Positions 51,847 through 61,876 are shown, numbered from the stretch's first letter. The stretch is DNA of 64,000 nucleotides from Ignavibacteria bacterium UBA2360 (GCA_002344125.1 DDTQ01000013.1:79392-143391); one strand, 5' to 3'. The notes: generated from the sequence alone by a model not told the origin. Numbers and translations are program-made.

Positions 51847-54687
51847 CTAATACTGAAACGAAATACCAAATCTCAACTGGCGGGGTGAAAGGAACCTTGC
51901 CGGGTTATACGGATACGGTGAAAGCGGTCCCTGCAGATCAGGATACAGCGGGTCATTCCAACCGTTTGGAGTTGGATCGCCGTATTCATATGCCCTTCCC
52001 GTTACCGGGTTAATAATAGCCGCATTCTGTATGTTCAGTATATTCGTTACCTCAAATGTCAATGTCAGCTTCATATTCTTGAAGCGGAAAAATTTATCTA
52101 TGCTCATATCAAGCCAGAACCAGTTTGCTGCCAGCTTGCTGAGCGGATTATCAATATCAGACTCATATTCAGGTCTCCCGTCGCTCAAATAACCAACTAA
52201 AAGCTGTGGTGTGTAACGCTTACCTGACTGGAAGAATGCCCTGAACTTGAATGAAATATCATCAATAGTATTCTTGCCAAAGCCGAATATTCCGTAACCT
52301 TTACCAAAGTAAAAACTGGTGTTTGCGGATATCTGCAAGGGTCTATCCCAACTCAGATAATTCTCGCCAATATTTTCAAAGGCTCCGCCTGTTGCGACAA
52401 GGTATCCCTGGTCAGGGGAGGAGCTCTTTCCTGTTGCTATAGAATATGTCGCGTTAATGTTACCATTGAACCATTTACCTATACGCTTCTTGTAGTCAAG
52501 CTCTATTCCTCTTGATTTTGTGTAATCCTGGTTAACGTAAGTAATAAAACTCTGCCCGGCGAACCTCGGATCGTTGATCTTTGCGGAAACAGTCGCGACA
52601 TAATCATAGATATCCTTGTAATATGCCGTTACAGTAAACACATCATCATTGGTGAACTGGTTGCGCAAACCAAGCTCATATGAAACCGTAGTTTCTGGAT
52701 TCAGGTTCGGGTTACCGAACTTCTGAAATGATGACTTCGAACTCACATTAGCTATCTTGGCATATACAAACTGCGGTTTTGGCCGTTTGGAAAAATGACC
52801 GTAGCTGAAAAATAAGGTCTGGTTATCTGTTATTGGATGCGAGATACCTACGCGCGGAGATAGTCTGCCTTTCCACCTCCTGCCGCCCAGATTATATGTA
52901 TCTTCCATGTACTGCTTTTTAACCGCATCGGGAATTGTTACCGCATTCGGATTATTTATCGCGTCATCCACGAGTTTACCCGGGAACCAGTAATCAAACC
53001 TTAACCCGAAGTTTAAGATCATTCCCTTAAATGTAATCTTTTCCTGGGCATATAACGCGCCAAACATCGGGTAAACCTTGTACGCGTCGTTGTTCAGCCC
53101 GAATGTACCTATCCACGGTTTATAAATATCTATCAGCTGCATTTCCTGGTAAGCTGCTTCAAACCCCGCTTTGAATCTGTTCTTAGCATTGAAGGTATGA
53201 CTGAGATCGAACTTAAACCTGTACTCGTTCACAAAGTGGTCATGCCATGTGTAAGCATTGCCCACATCAAAAAATCCGTCGCCGGGTATTATACCGTAGG
53301 GATTGTTTGTATCGCCCGTAGGGTAATATACAAACGGCGGTTTAATAATATCCTGCGGCTCAGTGTATTCATCCCAGTTCAAACCGTTTGCGTCAACTCT
53401 AAGCTGTGTGAAGTATTTTGTTAACTTCAATTCATAGAAAGTTTTTGTACCCACAGCATGCTCCCATGCAATACTGTTGAAAATATTTAAGTGAGTATAT
53501 GTATTGGCGTTATCAAGTATTTCCTGGAAGTTATACTGGTAACCCGGATCAGGCTCCACGTATTCCAGGTTTGTTTGAAGACTCTGAGAATTCTGATTGA
53601 TAGCTACCGACTGATTGAACGAATACGCGAGCTTCATGTTCTCTTTTAACTTCCATGTTGCTTTTGCAAGCCAGTACCAGTTGTTATTCTGCCTTGGCGC
53701 GAATTTTGTTCCTTTGAAGATTGAGGAATACAACTGCTCTGATTTATAGCCCGGAAATTGATCATCTGTTAACCCGGCCACGGATGTGAATCCGTCTGAA
53801 ATGTTCATCAGAAAATTACCAAAGAAAGTGATCTGTCCGGGCAGCTTAATTCCAAGCAGGTTACCCAGAAAGAATTTCGTAAGCGGTTCGGGGCCGCCGA
53901 TGTTGGCTTCAAATACATCTGTGTTGAATGATGATTTTGAATCTTTGTTAAACCCTAAGTTATCTCTTTTGTAAGAAAGATTAACCGAATATTTATCGTA
54001 ATTGCCGTCTTTTGTTTTTACGTTCACAACCCCTGATGTTGCCTGCCCGTACTCGGCGTTGTAACCCCCGGTTATGACCTCAACTTCTTCGAGTGACTGC
54101 GCTGAAAGCTGAAGCCCGAATCCCGTGCCAGCAAGCGGATCCTGTACTGATACCCCGTCAAGCAGAAAAGAATTGTCATCACTTCTGCCCCCGCGAATAA
54201 AGAGCGCGTCATCCTGTTTAATAACACCCGGCTGAAGTGTAACAACATCTATTACGTTCTCAACTATCTTACCTTCAATATCCTTGGATGTCATTATATG
54301 CTTGCTTTCGGTCTGTTCAATATCAAGCAGGGGCCGCTCGCCAACAACCAGTATCTCTTCACCAACTGTAAATGATGAAGTGTTCAGGTTAATGTTCAGG
54401 ATGGTTTCTTCGCCGTTTTTCACTTTTATATCGGTGTACTCAACGGTTTTGTAACCTATTGATGAAACTGAAATAGTATATTCGCCTTCAGGTACATTTA
54501 TAAGCACATATTTACCGTCTATATCAGATGCAGTACCTATATAGCTTCCTTTTATCTTTACATTTACATCGGGCACGGGATTTTTGGCTGAATCCACAAC
54601 TATCCCCGATATCATGCCCTGCTGGCTGTAAATGCCGGCTGCCAAAAACATTAAAGCGAATAATATTTTAGGAATATATTTTATCAT
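51847..54687 (-). CDS. TonB-dependent receptor with carboxypeptidase-like N-terminal domain (946 aa)
   Basis: Residues 1-21 are a signal peptide. A CarboxypepD_reg-like domain (MISGIVVDSAKNPVPDVNVK, TASDIDGKYVLINVPEG) covers about 22-105. The plug has SKHIMTSKDIEGK, ALFIRGGRSDDNSFLLDGVSV and VITGGYNAEYGQATSGVVNV (about 130-235). The rest is the 22-strand barrel, ending in the typical aromatic FQY. Such receptors import large ligands with energy from TonB. No SusD homolog lies beside it; instead a 456-residue lipoprotein gene (54689-56059) precedes it by 1 nt, which may act as the surface partner. The ligand is unknown. Confidence 0.94.
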   Translation of the reverse strand: MIKYIPKILFALMFLAAGIYSQQGMISGIVVDSAKNPVPDVNVKIKGSYIGTASDIDGKYVLINVPEGEYTISVSSIGYKTVEYTDIKVKNGEETILNINLNTSSFTVGEEILVVGERPLLDIEQTESKHIMTSKDIEGKIVENVIDVVTLQPGVIKQDDALFIRGGRSDDNSFLLDGVSVQDPLAGTGFGLQLSAQSLEEVEVITGGYNAEYGQATSGVVNVKTKDGNYDKYSVNLSYKRDNLGFNKDSKSSFNTDVFEANIGGPEPLTKFFLGNLLGIKLPGQITFFGNFLMNISDGFTSVAGLTDDQFPGYKSEQLYSSIFKGTKFAPRQNNNWYWLAKATWKLKENMKLAYSFNQSVAINQNSQSLQTNLEYVEPDPGYQYNFQEILDNANTYTHLNIFNSIAWEHAVGTKTFYELKLTKYFTQLRVDANGLNWDEYTEPQDIIKPPFVYYPTGDTNNPYGIIPGDGFFDVGNAYTWHDHFVNEYRFKFDLSHTFNAKNRFKAGFEAAYQEMQLIDIYKPWIGTFGLNNDAYKVYPMFGALYAQEKITFKGMILNFGLRFDYWFPGKLVDDAINNPNAVTIPDAVKKQYMEDTYNLGGRRWKGRLSPRVGISHPITDNQTLFFSYGHFSKRPKPQFVYAKIANVSSKSSFQKFGNPNLNPETTVSYELGLRNQFTNDDVFTVTAYYKDIYDYVATVSAKINDPRFAGQSFITYVNQDYTKSRGIELDYKKRIGKWFNGNINATYSIATGKSSSPDQGYLVATGGAFENIGENYLSWDRPLQISANTSFYFGKGYGIFGFGKNTIDDISFKFRAFFQSGKRYTPQLLVGYLSDGRPEYESDIDNPLSKLAANWFWLDMSIDKFFRFKNMKLTLTFEVTNILNIQNAAIINPVTGRAYEYGDPTPNGWNDPLYPDLQGPLSPYPYNPARFLSPRQLRFGISFQY

Positions 54688-54688
54688 A

Positions 54689-56059
54689 TCAGTTTGTGAT
54701 TCCCAGATCTGTTCCGATCGCTCTTCTTAAAAATCCGGTAGCATTGCCGTTGCCGTTCATCCTGTTTAACGGCAGCGATAAAAATATAACTTTTGTGTTC
54801 ACTGCCGCGTCCTTTATGCAAACGGTCAGCTGCGCGGGATCATATGGCGGGTTGAACGGTAACCGGTAAACCACTGAAGCTCCGCTGCCGTATTTTATTC
54901 CGCGTACTACATCCGGTGATGGTGAGCCTGCTTCAAGAACAGGGTAACTGTTATCAACTACAACAATCTCAGTCTGGAACGGTACACTTGCCTGGAAGCT
55001 GGTAACGCTGTCAATGGGCGCAAAGTTAATTATGCTGCCCTGCTGATCAATTGCATTGGGGAAACCGGTTGAAAAGAATACTTTGCCGCCTGAAACAAGA
55101 TAAAAGGGAAGGGTCTGCTGCGCCAGATCAAAATTGGCGTTATCAACTGCGGCGTTGCCGCGGTTTGCGTACCATACCACACACTGGAAGAGTTTCAATG
55201 TTTCAGTGAACATAGAAACTATCTTCGGCAAATTAGCTCCGCCTGAAGTTTTGATATCAAGCCTGCTGTACAGCCCGAATGAATCCAATGCGTTTTGGTA
55301 GAAAGTTGCCGCAGCGCCGTTATCAAGTATTGATGCCGGGTAATCGTCTATCAGCAGAATTCTGCCCTGCGGCTGCCTTACGTACCATGTATCGGTACTA
55401 TCGGGCATTGTTACCACCGGACTGAATGTGCCGGCTATATCTTTTACTTTTAAATACAGCTTGTTGTTTGAATTCGGGATAAGTCCGTTATTTTCTCTTA
55501 CCGTCAGACCCGTTGCTGTTCCGGGCAATTCATTCCATGTGTTTGTATCATTTAATGCCCAGTAGTACCTGCTTATTGAATTATTGCCGTCCGGATCAGT
55601 ACCTGTCCATGAAAAAATTCCAACCGTGAATGAAGTATCCGGTATCTCTGTCCCTGCATTAAATCTTACGCTTGGCGGTGAATTGAACACCGGGTATAGA
55701 TTTGTCGCCGGGGTCGGATCAATATTACCTTTATCATCAACTGCCGCAACCCAGAAACGGAAAGTGCTGTCGTTGCCAACTATAACAAGCTGGAATGTGC
55801 TGTCATTCGCTTCTGAATATGACCAGTTCGTGCTATCGAATGAAAACCTGTAGCCGGCTATCAATCCATCCGGGTCATCGCCCCACCAGGTAATTTTTAC
55901 CCTGGTAATGCTCGGGCTTATAATGCTATCAGGAAACAACGAGAGATAAGTCTCCGGCGCGGAATTCGTAAGCATACCCTCAGGTACATCAGTGCAATTG
56001 TACAGCGTAACCGCACTGATGAAAAGTAATATGTAGTATTTAATTTGTTTTAATATCAT
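54689..56059 (-). CDS. Lipoprotein with FnIII/Ig-like and possible GATase-like domains (456 aa)
   Basis: The frame extends upstream, but the ATG at 56059 gives a compact lipoprotein signal (ILKQIKYYILLFISAVTLYNC). Residues about 30-225 contain two FnIII/Ig-like modules (ITRVKITWWGDDPDGLIAGY, FSWTGTDPDGNNSISRYYW). The C-terminal half begins RILLIDDYPASIL and has LKLFQCVVWYANRG and LVSGGKVFFSTGF, which resembles the glutamine-amidotransferase-like/ThuA fold seen in DUF4350-type proteins, without clear catalytic residues. Only 1 nt separates it from the TonB receptor gene. I suggest it is the receptor's surface partner, by position only. Confidence 0.72.
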   Translation of the reverse strand: MILKQIKYYILLFISAVTLYNCTDVPEGMLTNSAPETYLSLFPDSIISPSITRVKITWWGDDPDGLIAGYRFSFDSTNWSYSEANDSTFQLVIVGNDSTFRFWVAAVDDKGNIDPTPATNLYPVFNSPPSVRFNAGTEIPDTSFTVGIFSWTGTDPDGNNSISRYYWALNDTNTWNELPGTATGLTVRENNGLIPNSNNKLYLKVKDIAGTFSPVVTMPDSTDTWYVRQPQGRILLIDDYPASILDNGAAATFYQNALDSFGLYSRLDIKTSGGANLPKIVSMFTETLKLFQCVVWYANRGNAAVDNANFDLAQQTLPFYLVSGGKVFFSTGFPNAIDQQGSIINFAPIDSVTSFQASVPFQTEIVVVDNSYPVLEAGSPSPDVVRGIKYGSGASVVYRLPFNPPYDPAQLTVCIKDAAVNTKVIFLSLPLNRMNGNGNATGFLRRAIGTDLGITN

Positions 56060-56101
56060 TTCTTCTTCTTCCCCACTCAAGAGGGGAATTTGAATCAGTC
56101 T

Positions 56102-58354
56102 CTACTTCACTAAAACCATCTTCTTAACTTCTCTGAACCTGTTACCGTTGATTGATGTAGCGTCTATCACGTATATATACATACCTGAAGCGAGGTTCAT
56201 ACCGTCAAATGATACTTCGTATTTACCTTTGTTCTGCACACCGCTTACAAGCGTTTTAACTTCCTGTCCTACCAGATTGTATATCTTAAGCGATACCTCT
56301 GACTCAACCGGAATATTGTAAACAATATTTGTTACCGGGTTGAACGGGTTAGGATAATTCTGCTTAAGCCAGAACTGCGTTGCAATTTCACCAATTGGTT
56401 CAACCCCAATTACTGAACCGAAATCAGCATTTGTCCTGGGTACAAGTTTATATTTGCCGAAGGCGTAATACATAACACCCTGCAGCGATGATATTCCGTC
56501 CCACTTCCATAACAAACTTCCCGGAAGTGACGGATTGTAGTAATTCGCGTTATTCCTGTTCCACCCGTTTACTTTATCGTGATTACCATCCTGAAGCTCA
56601 ATTCTTGCTTCTACGTTTTCGCCGGGATATACAACCAGTATCTCGCCGAAGTTCCTGCGGAACGATGTATCAGGCAATGGGAATTCACTGGTACAGCCTG
56701 ATGTTGATGGAGCGTTTATACATGATATCACACTCTGGCTTGCGAATCGGATAAGTACACTTTCCCATTTCTCAGCCGTTGTATCGCCGTCAACTTTTCC
56801 GTCTGCGACAACTGCGGGAGTTAATATCTCAAAATTCGGTAATGGCTGACCGCTTGCAAGTACCTGGATATCGCCCGGTGTCGCAATTATAAGTCTTGTC
56901 ATTCCGTTTGTTTCGTTCACAGTTCCGCGAACACGTACTCTCTGTCCCTTAACCAGCGGATCAGTCGCGTTACCATCTATCCAGATTCCGCTCCAGCCGC
57001 CGGCAATATTGCCATCCTGTATAATGACTCTTCGCGGTGATGTCTGCGTGCCGCCTTCACCTGTAAATGAAAATGCCGGGATATCCGATGTATCTGCGGT
57101 AACAATACCTTCAGTGGTTACATCGTAACCGTTATACCCTGAAAATCCGCCGTTATTTGGTGTGTACTGAATATCTTTTATAGACATCGTATCGTTATTT
57201 CTGACATAATAGAAATAAGTGGATTTTGAAGTATCTGAAGGATTTAATCTTGATGCGCCCTGGTTATCCTTTGCTTTTATAAAATATTCAACAAGTGTGC
57301 CAAGCGGCTGCGCCGGCATAGTTGCTGAATATATATTTCCCGAAGGTGACATGTTAAGCCTGGTATATGCGCCCTTATTTATCCTGTAATACAGCTGGCA
57401 GCTGTCAACTGAAAGCGGGTGATCTAATGTATCTGATACAACTGCGTTTACCTGTACCGTGTTGGCCGGTTTTGGTACACCCGGACTTCTTGAAACACTG
57501 CTGATAAACGGAGGTGTGTTGCCTAATACAAGATCATTCGGATAGATCGGCACTATAACATATCCGTACAGGCCGCCGTTTGCGTCAGCGTACGCGCTGT
57601 TGATAATTACACCCTTAATTGATGTCACAGTCGCGCCTATTGATGGAGCTGCCCACACGGGGAAACCGGTATCATTTGGCTGAACGGAATAGAAGTTTGA
57701 AAAATCTCTTAAGTATATCTTGTTGCCCTGTGCGTCAAGCAGTGACCTGATGTTCCTTGCGCCCAACGGACTCTGGGGTCCGATCGTTACATTATTGATC
57801 TGTACATACATACCTTCATATTTTTCACCTGAAACAAATTTTATTGTGCCCAGTGAATCAAAATCAGATATGTTTACGGTGAGCGGCGTTGGACGCTTTT
57901 TAATAGTTGGAAGCTCAGTAACAATTAATGTTGTATCAAGAGCTATCTGGGTTGAGCCCGATGAAATGATATCAGGAAACTCACCAACAATACCTGTAAC
58001 TATGACCTTCGCGCCTGTATCAAGAGTAGTAAACTGCGTGTTGGCAGTAATACTGCCTTGTCTTACTATTATCCCGCCAAACAGAGCGTTTGATGTATCC
58101 TGTAAGTAAGCTGTCCTTGATGTTGTACCTCTTAGTAAAACACGGTTATCAACTCCCGCTTTAACAAGCGGCGGAGCAACTACTCTTGCGGTAAATGTAA
58201 CTGTATCGCCAACCTTAAGTGAACGGTCATGACCTATAGCAAGTGAGTCATTCGGCACAGTCTGCACAACCATTATCGATGTGTTGTATGCCAGGTAGAA
58301 ACCCAATGCAGCTACTAATAATATTGCTGCTAAAAATGGTATTATTTTCTTCAT
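56102..58354 (-). CDS. OB-fold secreted protein with T9SS sorting domain (750 aa)
   Basis: The frame continues to 58441, but the ATG at 58354 begins an apparent signal anchor or signal peptide (MKKIIPFLAAILLVAALGFYLAYNTS). Two long OB-fold-like regions have GDTVTFTARVVAPP, TAYLQDTSNALFGGIIVRQG, GAKVIVTGIVGEF, then RVRVRGTVNETNGMTRLI. They share the YLQD...G and V.VTG.V pattern with the phospholipase D-like protein at 46983. Between them lies a beta-sandwich (NTPPFISSVSRSPGVPKPAN). The C-terminus is a T9SS type A sorting domain (NYPNPFNPVTNIVY, SGMYIYVI, ending MVLVK). It is likely a binding protein. It follows the 699-residue gene in the same direction with a 114-nt gap. Confidence 0.82.
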   Translation of the reverse strand: MKKIIPFLAAILLVAALGFYLAYNTSIMVVQTVPNDSLAIGHDRSLKVGDTVTFTARVVAPPLVKAGVDNRVLLRGTTSRTAYLQDTSNALFGGIIVRQGSITANTQFTTLDTGAKVIVTGIVGEFPDIISSGSTQIALDTTLIVTELPTIKKRPTPLTVNISDFDSLGTIKFVSGEKYEGMYVQINNVTIGPQSPLGARNIRSLLDAQGNKIYLRDFSNFYSVQPNDTGFPVWAAPSIGATVTSIKGVIINSAYADANGGLYGYVIVPIYPNDLVLGNTPPFISSVSRSPGVPKPANTVQVNAVVSDTLDHPLSVDSCQLYYRINKGAYTRLNMSPSGNIYSATMPAQPLGTLVEYFIKAKDNQGASRLNPSDTSKSTYFYYVRNNDTMSIKDIQYTPNNGGFSGYNGYDVTTEGIVTADTSDIPAFSFTGEGGTQTSPRRVIIQDGNIAGGWSGIWIDGNATDPLVKGQRVRVRGTVNETNGMTRLIIATPGDIQVLASGQPLPNFEILTPAVVADGKVDGDTTAEKWESVLIRFASQSVISCINAPSTSGCTSEFPLPDTSFRRNFGEILVVYPGENVEARIELQDGNHDKVNGWNRNNANYYNPSLPGSLLWKWDGISSLQGVMYYAFGKYKLVPRTNADFGSVIGVEPIGEIATQFWLKQNYPNPFNPVTNIVYNIPVESEVSLKIYNLVGQEVKTLVSGVQNKGKYEVSFDGMNLASGMYIYVIDATSINGNRFREVKKMVLVK

Positions 58355-58395
58355 GTTAGTATGTTTTAATTTTTTTTCTTCAATCCTGTTCCTAA

Positions 58396-58448
58396 TTCCC
58401 CTCTTGCTTGACTGCCTTTGCAGTAGTGGGGAAACCGACATTAGTCGG
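58396..58448. repeat. Palindromes between the 56102 and 58469 genes
   Basis: TTCCCC...GGGGAA (58396-58433) encloses TGACTGCCTTTGCAGT, very like the extended REP loop TGACTGCCTATGCAGT at 63662-63677. It is followed by CCGACATTAGTCGG (58435-58448). Confidence 0.65.
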
Positions 58449-58468
58449 TGGGGGGTGTTCCACTTATG

Positions 58469-60568
58469 TTACTTTATCACCAAAAACTTACCTTTTTTAA
58501 TAAATCCAGTCTTCTGATTCTTTACCGTAAAAATATACAGTCCCGTTGCAATTGCCTGGTCATCCTTTGAGATCAAATCCCATGCATGCTCGCCGCCGGC
58601 AAGGATCTGCGTGCCATCGGCAAATGTCTTGAACCATTGAATATCGCCGCCGTTATATGCCCGCGAATCGTGGGTGAACCTCTCCACAACGTCACCCGCA
58701 ATTGTATATATAGTAACCTCAGCAAGTTCAGGCAGATTGTAGAAATATATCTTCCTCTCACGCTCCTGCTGCCCATCCCATGCGGCATTTACATAATACG
58801 GATTTGGGTAAACGCCTATCGGCGTTGATTCATCATCTAATGATCCGGTGCCGGGAATTAGTCTGAATGAATTCGAAAGTAAACTGCTTTCCAGTGATTG
58901 CAGGTCATTTGCTGAATCTCCCTTATCATAAGCTGTTAATGCGTAAACATATTGCCAGCCCCTTAGCTGGTTGTTATATTCAAACTTATACCAGTACTGG
59001 TTAGTATCATTGGGGAAGGTCTGCGGCTGCTGAAGCTTTATGTAATTGAAGCCCGTATTATTGCCGATATTGTTTATGCTGTCAAAATCACCGTTCAAAA
59101 TAAAAGCTGAAAGCAGCGGTTTGGTCGGATCAATATCCGCTCCCGCGTTTGTTCTGTATATTCTGTATCCTTCAAAATCCTGCCCAAGCGAAATCGGGTC
59201 GATGCTTCTTTCTGCGTTTGCAGCCCAATATACGGTCACTTTGTTTACATCGTTTACTATCTTTGTGATTGGACTGTTTGGCGGAGATGGCAGTAAATAC
59301 CTGTCTAAAAATCCATTGCCGTTTATATCTTCACCCGGATCAAGCCTGCCGTTGCCGTTTTTATCTTCGCCGTTGTATGCCTTCTGACACCAGTCAGCAT
59401 GGGAGTATAGTTCAGCCCGCTGGTAAGTTGAGTCCCAGCTCTGCGGATCGTTGCCTGTCTTTTTAGCGCAAATTACACCGTAAACAACTTCCAGTGTATC
59501 TAAATAATTTAATGTAGTATATGGACCGTTGGATACCATCACAGACCTGTTGGAAGGCTGCTTTATCTGTGTGTTTATATTCGCGTTCATCTTCACACCA
59601 TTGGTGAAGTAGCCGTTCATTTTGCTGTACCTGCCTAAGTTAGCGCCGTCCGCATCCGTTAGGGGAGCGAAGTAAGTTGGATCAACGGTGTTGCGGAACT
59701 GCCACGAAACAAAATTTCTGCCCGTGGGAATTGTATCAGCCATCGTTCTGCCATAGGGCGTTGAGCCTAATATCTTTATTCCAATATAGCTGTTGGTATA
59801 ACCAACATCGCCAATTGCGTCAAACTCATAACCCATATTATAAACTGAATCCCAGCCATTACCGCCTTTTGTGTAAAAACTTGAACCTCCGGGTCTGGTG
59901 ATCTGAGTATTACGAACCACAAGATCCGTCCACATGCCGGTAAATACACTATCTATAGGCGATGTATCGCCGCGGTAGCCTATATTTATTATACGGTATC
60001 TCATTATAACGAAGAAATCAGCGTAGGGATAGTTCCAGCAATATGAAGATTGAATTACTTTTACTCCAAGCGGATTATGATTTACTATAACCTGCCCGCC
60101 TATTGTAGTAGCTGTATCGGTGTATTCACAGATAAAATCCTGGTGAGATACCGCAAGCGGTGAGTAAAACGGTGATGTCAGCAGCGATGAACGCTGAGTT
60201 ATGATCTGGCCCGCAGCGTTGGTATATTCAAAACCCTCACCGCGGTTTGCTGCGGATGCGTCAATTGCTCCGGTTGTAACTCTGATAATACCGTTTTTCT
60301 TGCCGCCTATCCACAAGCCGCCGTCAAAAATATGTTCTATCTGTGATCCTTTGGGATACTCGCACGAAGGCTGACCCGGCCAAAGTGTGAAGCCGTGCCC
60401 TATTGTGCCGAAATTAGTAATCGTTAAACCAATATTACCTACGTTAGTGTAATGATTGATATCATCATCGGCTATAGCAACTCCGCCATACAATACTATG
60501 CATGTTAGAAGGGATGAAATGGAATATTTGAAAATACGGCTAAGAAAAGAACCTGTAAAAATTCTCAT
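58469..60568 (-). CDS. Secreted protein with calcium-loop motif and FlgD/T9SS-like C-terminus (699 aa)
   Basis: Residues about 1-33 hold a signal peptide (SSLLTCIVLYGGVAIAD). The middle is unrecognised, with NIGLTITNFGTIGHGF and GGLWIGGKKNG near the N-terminus, features seen in many large hypothetical proteins of this lineage. Near residue 400 the sequence GEDKNGNGRLDPGEDINGNG has calcium-binding loops as in dockerin/EF-hand proteins. The last ~110 residues (VYPNPYYVNAAWDGQQ, FYNLPELAEVTIYTIAGDVV, ATGLYIFTV) resemble a FlgD-type/T9SS C-terminal domain, so surface export is likely. First gene of the 60568 to 51847 minus-strand run. No clear promoter is found. Confidence 0.8.
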   Translation of the reverse strand: MRIFTGSFLSRIFKYSISSLLTCIVLYGGVAIADDDINHYTNVGNIGLTITNFGTIGHGFTLWPGQPSCEYPKGSQIEHIFDGGLWIGGKKNGIIRVTTGAIDASAANRGEGFEYTNAAGQIITQRSSLLTSPFYSPLAVSHQDFICEYTDTATTIGGQVIVNHNPLGVKVIQSSYCWNYPYADFFVIMRYRIINIGYRGDTSPIDSVFTGMWTDLVVRNTQITRPGGSSFYTKGGNGWDSVYNMGYEFDAIGDVGYTNSYIGIKILGSTPYGRTMADTIPTGRNFVSWQFRNTVDPTYFAPLTDADGANLGRYSKMNGYFTNGVKMNANINTQIKQPSNRSVMVSNGPYTTLNYLDTLEVVYGVICAKKTGNDPQSWDSTYQRAELYSHADWCQKAYNGEDKNGNGRLDPGEDINGNGFLDRYLLPSPPNSPITKIVNDVNKVTVYWAANAERSIDPISLGQDFEGYRIYRTNAGADIDPTKPLLSAFILNGDFDSINNIGNNTGFNYIKLQQPQTFPNDTNQYWYKFEYNNQLRGWQYVYALTAYDKGDSANDLQSLESSLLSNSFRLIPGTGSLDDESTPIGVYPNPYYVNAAWDGQQERERKIYFYNLPELAEVTIYTIAGDVVERFTHDSRAYNGGDIQWFKTFADGTQILAGGEHAWDLISKDDQAIATGLYIFTVKNQKTGFIKKGKFLVIK

Positions 60569-61138
60569 TCAATAATTTTATACTTTTATAGATGAACCTG
60601 TAGATGTGCCCGCTAAAGAGCGGGGTAGTAAATAACCCAAAATTTACTGATGCAAAATAGGCAAAGTAGCCCAAAAAAGCAATTCTTAATTTATTAGTTT
60701 GCTTTTATTATGTTAAGAATTTTATGCAAATTAACTTTAAATTTCAAATATCGGGTTAAAGAAGTGTTAAGCTGATGTTAATTTAAGTAAGTGTGCAATG
60801 CTAAGGTATTTGTGGCAGCAAATCATTGTTTTCCCAAACTCAAATGTCCAGGCAGAGTCTCCTGAAAGGGACTCTGCGTTGAAACCGGAAGTATTTATCT
60901 CAATAGCCCTCATTCCCAAACCGCCGTGGCGGACCCGTTAGGGAATCCACAGCAATAAAATTCTTTTATTTTTGTATTTGAGCTTTAGTGTATCCGGTCA
61001 GCTTTCATACAAGTTCTTCAGAATTTTCATTCGTGAAAATAGTGAAATTTGTGGTTAACTCTTTTTGCTTTTAAAAAAGTCCTTGTGCCTTTGAATTTCG
61101 CTTTATGAAAGCTTGGCAACTTTGCGGGAAATTAAATG
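60569..61138. other. Intergenic region with degraded palindromes
   Basis: 570 nt without a gene on either strand. It contains GCAGAGTC...GACTCTGC (60852-60877) and ATTCCC...GGGAAT enclosing CCGCC-GT-GGCGG (60912-60946). No terminator is evident after ribE. Confidence 0.55.
60852..60946. repeat. Two REP-like palindromes upstream of the 58469 gene
   Basis: GCAGAGTC TCCTGAAAGG GACTCTGC (8-bp perfect stem) at 60852-60877 and a composite palindrome ATTCCC...CCGCCGTGGCGG...GGGAAT at 60912-60946. Confidence 0.6.
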
Positions 61139-61789
61139 CTACTTCAACAATTTCTTTATCTTCGGATTATCTGCAAGCAGATTGATCACATATTTCCCCA
61201 AAAAATCAAACTCCAGATTCACCCTGCTGCCGACTTTGTACCTGCCGAATGAAGTATTCTGATAGGTGTATGGAATTATCGCAACCTTGATATCAAAATA
61301 ATTACCCCTTGGCTTTGTAACTTCGGCTACAGTCAGGCTCACGCCGTCAACGGCTATTGAACCTACATAAATAACAAACTTCGCATGCTTCTTATGTATC
61401 TTTATCCTGTATTCCCAGTTATCGGAATCCTTTTTCTTAACAGCTTTTATCTGTTTCACTTCTGTTACTACACCGGTATCATCTACGTGACCCGCAACAA
61501 AATGACCGCCGAGTTTTTTGTTCATTGTAAGCGAACCTTCCAGGTTAACTTTATCGCCGGCATTTAATTCGCCAATGTTGGTTTTCTTCAGCGTTTCATG
61601 CATACTCACAAAATCGAACTCCGTTTTGCTCCTTGTTGTCACGGTGTGACATACACCATTGATACTTACACTGTCAGATTTTGCAAGCTTTCTTCCAACC
61701 TGCTTTGATCTGACCCGGAATTTAAAACCTTCGTTAATTTTTGTTTTCTTAACGATCGTTCCCTGTTCTTCTACTATTCCTGTAAACAT
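61139..61789 (-). CDS. ribE: Riboflavin synthase (alpha chain), 216 aa
   Basis: Riboflavin synthase joins two molecules of 6,7-dimethyl-8-ribityllumazine to give riboflavin. The protein has the diagnostic start MFTGIVEEQG, and two lumazine-binding repeats: SVSINGVCHTVT with FVSMHETLKKTNIG in the first, and FVAGHVDDTG with SIAVDGVSLTVAEV and IPYTYQNTSFG in the second. Length and motifs are normal. The gene follows ribD on the same strand after 87 nt that contain a 20-bp palindrome, so co-transcription is likely but not tight. Confidence 0.96.
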   Translation of the reverse strand: MFTGIVEEQGTIVKKTKINEGFKFRVRSKQVGRKLAKSDSVSINGVCHTVTTRSKTEFDFVSMHETLKKTNIGELNAGDKVNLEGSLTMNKKLGGHFVAGHVDDTGVVTEVKQIKAVKKKDSDNWEYRIKIHKKHAKFVIYVGSIAVDGVSLTVAEVTKPRGNYFDIKVAIIPYTYQNTSFGRYKVGSRVNLEFDFLGKYVINLLADNPKIKKLLK

Positions 61790-61798
61790 TTTTCCCTT

Positions 61799-61818
61799 AT
61801 TCCCGCGAAAGCGGGAAT
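61799..61818. repeat. 20-bp palindrome ATTCCCGCGAAAGCGGGAAT, copy 2
   Basis: Identical to 51588-51607, including a TT before and a C after it. It lies between ribD and ribE. Confidence 0.75.
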
Positions 61819-61876
61819 CCCGATTATTATTATAAAAATATGTTTTGAATTTACATAAAATATTGATCGATGTTTC

